Shown here one piece after another: positions 58,862 through 64,000 of a DNA stretch of 64,000 nucleotides. Both the position numbers and the translations under genes were made by a program. Every line of letters starts with the position of its first letter. The stretch's first letter is position 1. The DNA lies in the NCBI RefSeq assembly GCF_034190915.1, contig NW_026947484.1, positions 208,270,657 through 208,334,656 on the forward strand. Reading direction: 5' to 3'. This DNA comes from Cavia porcellus. Lineage: Eukaryota; Chordata; Mammalia; Rodentia; Caviidae. The notes under the pieces are model-generated. The model worked only from the letters and a program-made list of their open reading frames with translations, ran no database searches and was not told where the DNA came from.

Positions 58862-59320
58862 TGATGTGACACTCTGACAAGCACCTATGCAGCCCTTAAG
58901 AGGAAAAAGGATCAAGTGAATCTATTTCCAAGGAAACAGGCACATACATTGTGAAATGTTCTATTAAGGAAAAAAAATGAATTGGTTACATTCTTTCAAA
59001 ATGTCCATTTTGCAAATAACAAAGAAAGGATCTTGAACTCCTAGAGATTAAAGAAATATAAAAAGACTTAACAACCAAAGGTAATACCCAACAAAAGCCA
59101 GTATCCCATACTGAAGAAAGAATATATTTTTCAGTCAACCTTTGAAATACAATAATAGATCTAAAAAAGTACTGTATCCCAAGTTAAATTCACTGAAATC
59201 AATAACTAAATTGCAGTTACATGAAAGAATGTCCCTATTCTTGAGTAAAACTTGCTGAAGTATTTAGAGGTAAATGGCTATGATGAACACAATTTACCCA
59301 TAAATAGCCAAGAAAAAAAT
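58862..59320. other. No gene seen
   Basis: Unassigned AT-rich sequence. Confidence 0.5.
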
Positions 59321-59321
59321 T

Positions 59322-59329
59322 ATGTGTGT

Positions 59330-59366
<37 letters not shown>
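59322..59366 (+). repeat. (TG)n microsatellite
   Basis: TATGTGTGTTCG followed by about 17 uninterrupted GT units. The overlapping minus frame has a His/Thr run because of it. Confidence 0.96.
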
Positions 59367-59367
<1 letters not shown>

Positions 59368-59369
59368 AT

Positions 59370-60945
59370 GTCTGTACAGAAAGAAAAGAAAACGAGGGAG
59401 CAAATGATTACTCCAATATAATAAATAAACCCCCTTTGTACAGTGTGCAAGTATTCTGTTTCATTATTATTTTGTAAACCAAGACACATGGAGTCATAAA
59501 TAGATTCCCTTAGATATCTTCTAATTTTCAATTGTATCAAAAATCATACCCTACCCGTATTATTGTTTTGCATAATAATGAAAATATATTCTTAAAGGTT
59601 ATAAGAAAAATAATTCTTGTATGAAACTGTTTCTTAGCATAATTTGAAACATTTAAATATTCAGTCATACTATACGTGCACATACTTTATTACTTAGGTG
59701 AGCTATAAAATGATTATTATCAGTAATGAATATGCATCACTTATGTAAATTACATAAGAAGAAAAGCAAAATCACAGAACCCCAGGTACTTCATGCTAAT
59801 ACAAATAAATAAGAAAATATCAAGTATGCGTAGGAATCTTACAGGAAACAGTGTGGCATGTAGAAAAAATGATTCTAATTTTCTTTTCATGAGAAAATTA
59901 TATCCACAGTATTTACTGTATTTAATTTTTTTAAAAACTGCCATCACTTTACTTTCTAAGCTGTGTTGCCCAGAACATAATCGGAGGCCTTTTTACATGT
60001 AAAGAAGTCAAATCGATGACATTTTAAATATCAATGAAAAATACTTATATCCGTTGCATTTAAAAAATTACTTGAGGACCATTACTGTAGCTAACCAAGT
60101 ATTCTGAATCTTCTTGCTATCATTTCACACTGTCTTAACTTCTACCACTGAATGATATGATTTGTCATTCATTTACTATCTTGTAACACACAAATTTTAA
60201 GTAATGTCGACTTGCTAGAAGAACTGCTATTTTCTTATTGGAAATACTGACTTAAAAATATTAAAAAGAATAATAATAAGATACAAAGATCTGCTGTAAA
60301 CTGGTGTGTTTTCTATTCCCATAGATATGAACTCAGTATCTTACCCTTTACTGATAAGATGCTGACATGAGCTAGAAATCCAATTCATCGTATCATTGCT
60401 CGGACCCACTACCTTAAAGACCCTAGAAATGTTAGCAAATAGCTTGCAAATGTTTGACGGAAATTAACCAGGTTAATAGCTTGGTTTTTTGTTTTTGTTT
60501 TTCTTTATTTGGCCTGAAAGTTATGCAACATGTAAAAGACACCAAGCAATGTCAAAACTGTATGTTCTACGCATAGTCAACATTTGCTGGTCATGGTGAT
60601 GCTGGTCATGTTCCCTAATGCTCACAAAGGATGCATTTGATTTGCTGTATGATTTTCTTTTGAGAGATGCCAAGCTTATGGATTGACAGTGCATGCAACC
60701 CACTGCTTCCTCTTTGTAAAGAAGGTAATAGAACTATTTTTTATATTATCAAATTTCTAAATCTTTTTTATTTTGCATTATCAGGGTTATAGGCAGTATT
60801 TCCTTTTATGTGGCTTCAAATTTTTATAATAATTTAGAAAGCTAGTGTCCTAGTTCAATGATTTGAGTTTCTTTTAATGCTATTATGTATATTTTTAGAT
60901 TCAATTAATATTTACTGTTTTAATGCTATTGGCAACATCACAGAT
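59370..60945. other. No gene seen
   Basis: AT-rich unassigned sequence with chance ORFs up to 69 codons. Confidence 0.5.
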
Positions 60946-60949
60946 GTTT

Positions 60950-61070
60950 TGTACATAGGATGGGCCTCATTTTCTCTATGAGGAACCTCAGAGTAAAAAA
61001 CACATATTTATTAAAAGGTTCACTAAGTAGTGTAGTCATAATTTAACCAGGGTCTCTAATAATAGGATGA
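60950..61070 (+). mobile_element. Possible MIR fragment
   Basis: CCTCATTTTCTCTATGAGGAACCTCAGAG...AAGGTTCACTAAGTAGTG resembles the MIR core (…ttttacagatgaggaaactgag…gttaagtaacttg…). Weak. Confidence 0.45.
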
Positions 61071-61488
61071 ATTTTTTTAAAAAAGCAAAAAATAACTTTT
61101 GCTTGACATTGATCACAATTTGGATCTGTATCTCATAACTTCAAGGGTGAAATTGTTTAAGCAACTTCATATCCACCAAATGGTCATAATACTGAAATAT
61201 TTTAAACAATCACGGTTATCTAAGCATACTTTTAAAGAGGTGGGAGAATATAAAAGTGACTGGATAAATGAGGAAGAATGGAAAATACGATGAAAAGTTG
61301 GTGTTTTTTTTTTTATTTCAAAATCATGGTTTATGAGTGCAGTACCACACAAAAGGTACATATAAGCTTATCATTTGCACACCATATTTCTGATAACTTT
61401 CTAAGAATTTAAGTGCTTTAATTATGTAACTAATTGAGCTCTTGCCTATCTGCACTGGTTTTGAAAGACAATGGAAAAAATGTCTATT

Positions 61489-61791
61489 TGACCGGAGCCG
61501 CGGAAGACAGGAGGCCAAACTAGAGCAGGATCAGCTCTCAAACTTTATTACGTACAGCGAACCGGACCTAACAAGGTCCGCCACCCTCAACGTTGATTCC
61601 TCTTCCGCCGTTGGGGGCAGGAACAACCTCTTATAAGGGGAAGCAGTATCCAATCACAGAGAAGCGCGCCTAACAATCTGATAGGCTAGCGTCACGGGTA
61701 ACTGGGCAGATATGACAATTTGGCGGGCTTGTTCAGGCCGGGAAGAACCCGGAAGCAGGAAATGGGCGCCATTCATAGGCGGCTTCCCACA
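61489..61791 (-). mobile_element. Solo ERVK-type LTR, minus strand, perfect 6-bp TSD
   Basis: The + strand edges are TGACCGG and CTTCCCACA. The 6-bp duplication TCTATT is perfect (61483-61488, 61792-61797). On the minus strand TATAA lies near 61631-61638 and AATAAAG at 61543-61549, with CCAAT-type and GC-rich U3 elements. The end shared with 36119-36445 (CCGGTCA on the minus strand) and the same TSD length suggest related betaretroviral-type families. No internal sequence remains. Confidence 0.94.
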
Positions 61792-61797
61792 TCTATT

Positions 61798-62500
61798 TGT
61801 GTGAACGATGGCTCTATTTTAATCTATTTTTCTCACATTTTCTGTCGGAGTGTCATTTACTTTAAGTGATAATTAAAATGATTAGACATTTCTTACTACC
61901 TCTCTCCCCTAACTCTCCTCTTTCTTAGAGCATTGTCTTGAAATGCAGCATCAAGTAGAAATCTGAGATTTCCACAAGAAAGCACAAATTTAGCTCATGT
62001 TAGTAGCAAACGTGACCAATGTTTTGACAAAGCATTCCAAATTAATTATTAATAACAGGCCGCTTCAGAACATGTCTTAATAGAAGACAAGACTTTTTTA
62101 TCTTTTCCTTTATTAAAGTATGTACAGGTAATTAGAATCAGTCCTTTGAGAAAATTTAATCAATTTGGATACCTTTGATTGTCCCTTGAAACCTTTAAAA
62201 AATAGAACATTTTTGTAAGTAAAAATAAACAAAACAAATTATCTCCTTAGTATAACTATATGCCTTATTTATTCTTTCTAATATATATTTTCTCATATGT
62301 CATTATATTCATTTCACATAATAATTGTGAGCCACAAAACGTCTATTGCAATCTAGTAATCATCAACAAAAATGCCATAAGAATTACAGGTCTATTAAGG
62401 ATTTTGTTAGGCTATGTCTAATAGGTTATACATGCTATATCACAATATTTTAAAATTCCTAATATTTATTGAATAAAGTTGAATTGTAGAATGAGCAGAG
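61798..62500. other. No gene seen
   Basis: AT-rich unassigned sequence. Confidence 0.5.
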
Positions 62501-62504
62501 ATAT

Positions 62505-62650
62505 CTAAAGACCACTGCTGGTTGTCTGAAGACCTGAGGCTATGACTTTTCACATCTTTGAGGTTAAGTGATATCCCAAGGTCACCTACCTAATGAATTT
62601 AAGGAAGATCTGCAAATCTCAGATTAAAATCTCTATCTCTCAAGGGAATA
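62505..62650 (+). mobile_element. Probable MIR fragment
   Basis: CATCTTTGAGGTTAAGTGATATCCCAAGGTCACC...AATGAATTTAAGG matches the MIR 'gaggttaagtaacttgcccaaggtcac' core. Diverged. Confidence 0.6.
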
Positions 62651-63320
62651 TGCTTGTGTGAAACATTTATGTGCACTTTATGTGATTCAATGAGATAATC
62701 TATCTCTTCTTGCCCTGAGGTTATTCTTCAATCCATTTTGCACTTCTATGAAATCATGTTCATTCACATGATGACATCATTTAGATTTTGCTTTATTGAG
62801 CTCAAGATAAAGAGATGATTTTTTTATTTGCCTTCTGCAGAAAGAGAATAAAATCATACATGAGTGATGAGACTTTTCTAATCTCCCATCTATCTTCCTG
62901 TATTATCTCACTCTCTTGAGAGCCTACGTGTTGTGACAGTTGTACATGAAATCAAGGCAGAGGCATGCGTGATTTGTTTGGAGTCTTGATCTCATCATCC
63001 CTTTCACAACGCTGCTTTCCAGGAGACAGATCATCAAAGCTTGTAAATCAAGTTGCAATGATTACATTAACAAGTAATAACCCAACTAGAATATTACTGA
63101 AATCTTAATCTAAAAGACAAAAGTTGTATAGACATGATAGCACTTCAAATTTGTTGCTAAACACAGAAAAGTAATTAACATCAAGAGGTATAAGTTTTCT
63201 TCAATACATAGACCAAGAGAAAGAAAAAGTAGAACAATCTTTACAGTCACACACCCCTCTGTTGAATCTTTTTTCTAATTAGTTTCCACTTAATCTAGAG
63301 AAAATGGCTGTGGAATATAA

Positions 63321-63374
63321 GATCTACAGGATCTACAGGAAAATAATTTCCTGTAGATTTAGATCTACAGGAAA
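63321..63374 (+). repeat. Cluster of direct and inverted GATCTACAGG repeats
   Basis: GATCTACAGG occurs at 63321-63330 and GATCTACAGGAAAA at 63362-63375. Between them is a perfect hairpin, ATCTACAGGAAA - ATAA - TTTCCTGTAGAT (63331-63342, 63347-63358). There is no mobile-element context. Confidence 0.9.
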
Positions 63375-63539
63375 ACAAATTTTGGCTAGTGGGAAGATTA
63401 AGTAATATATTTCAGTATTTTGTTAATCACAATCACTACCATCACTTCAACAAAACTCTCTTTGTTGTTAAGATGATCTTAAAGACACTGAAATAGACCC
63501 ATCATCTATTTATTTTTTGATTAAATATTTGTTTTCTGT

Positions 63540-64000
63540 CTGTGATGGGCCAGAGAGTTCACTAGGCAGAGGGCCACTGCAGTTAATAAAACATATGCCT
63601 GGCCTCCTAGAGTTTAATTTATATTCTACTGGGGAGATAAATATTAAATAAACAAATGAATATTAATATGTCATTAATAATAAGATAACTAAACTAAGGC
63701 ATTGGAAATGACAAAAGTAGTATTTTGCAGTTAGTGAGGATTCTGGCTTGAGTTGAGAGCTGAGAAAAAAGAATGAGTCTGGAGTTCAGATAGCAAAGGG
63801 AAAGGAAGACAGACAGAATCCAGAGGAAAGGCAGAGGGATTTCCCAGAGTGAGGCAAGGCTGGACCCAGGTAGAGGCCTACAAAAAGGAGGGACCAAGAT
63901 TTATATCAATTAGGCATTCACAGGTTAAGTTGTTATCCTAAGTACAATGGAAAATTATAAGAAGGCTTTGAACAATGACATAGTATGTTCTGAATGTTGG
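63540..64000 (+). mobile_element. Ancient mammalian interspersed repeat, family not assigned
   Basis: CTCCTAGAGTTTAATTTATATTCTACTGGGGAGA...AATAAACAAATGAA and, further on, ATCCTAAGTACAATGGAAAATTATAAGAAGGCTTTGAACAATGACATAG follow a pattern common in many mammals (cttattctaagtgcaatgggaagccattgg...gagtgacatg). I recognise the type but not the family name. It runs off the right edge. The 67-codon minus frame at 63694-63897 lies in it and is not a gene. Confidence 0.55.

Overview
This window looks like mammalian nuclear DNA, most likely from a squirrel-family rodent (Sciuridae). The main clue is a young tRNA-derived SINE of the ID type, with a GGGGCTGGGGATTTAGCTC head and a GATCCCCAGTACC box. It occurs at 17011, 38014, 48787, 51275 and 53566. 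Diverged dimeric SINEs (7SL/B1-like half plus ID-like half) lie near 9491 and 10118. MaLR LTRs, ancient MIR copies and several L1 layers fit the same assignment. The species call is inference. I see no host protein-coding exon, CpG island, tRNA or rRNA gene. The window reads as AT-rich intergenic or deep intronic sequence filled with transposable elements.

Layout. 1-989: 3' end of an ERVK-like provirus entering from the left (decayed 3' part, polypurine tract, LTR). 990-4075: an old + strand L1, split by two minus-strand L1 3'-UTR insertions with clear target-site duplications (TSDs). 4080-23570: mostly unassigned AT-rich sequence with scattered LTRs, SINEs, MIRs and a (TTC)n microsatellite. 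23690-36000: an old + strand L1 whose ORF1 is interrupted by two ORF1-only, HAL1-like ('half-L1') retrotransposons, inserted one after the other at the same target site. 36119-36445: solo ERVK-type LTR with a perfect TSD. 36450-46050: largely unassigned, with a MaLR LTR that has a TSD and a (CA)n. 46060-51905: a nearly complete but dead minus-strand L1 carrying two SINEs. 52441-64000: a MaLR LTR with a TSD, a SINE, an old L1 split by another LTR, an MLT1-like LTR, (TG)n, a second solo ERVK-type LTR with a perfect TSD, and ancient repeats.

No genes here act together in a pathway. The biology is the layering of retrotransposons. The most informative part is 23.7-36.0 kb, where nested TSDs order the insertions: host L1 first, then HAL1-like unit 2, then HAL1-like unit 1, then an internally deleted L1 inside unit 1. 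All L1 and HAL1 reading frames here are broken. I found no convincing new host biological system. The HAL1-like double insertion, a foldback in its 5' region and degenerate tandem repeats in the L1 3' UTR are the things most worth checking.
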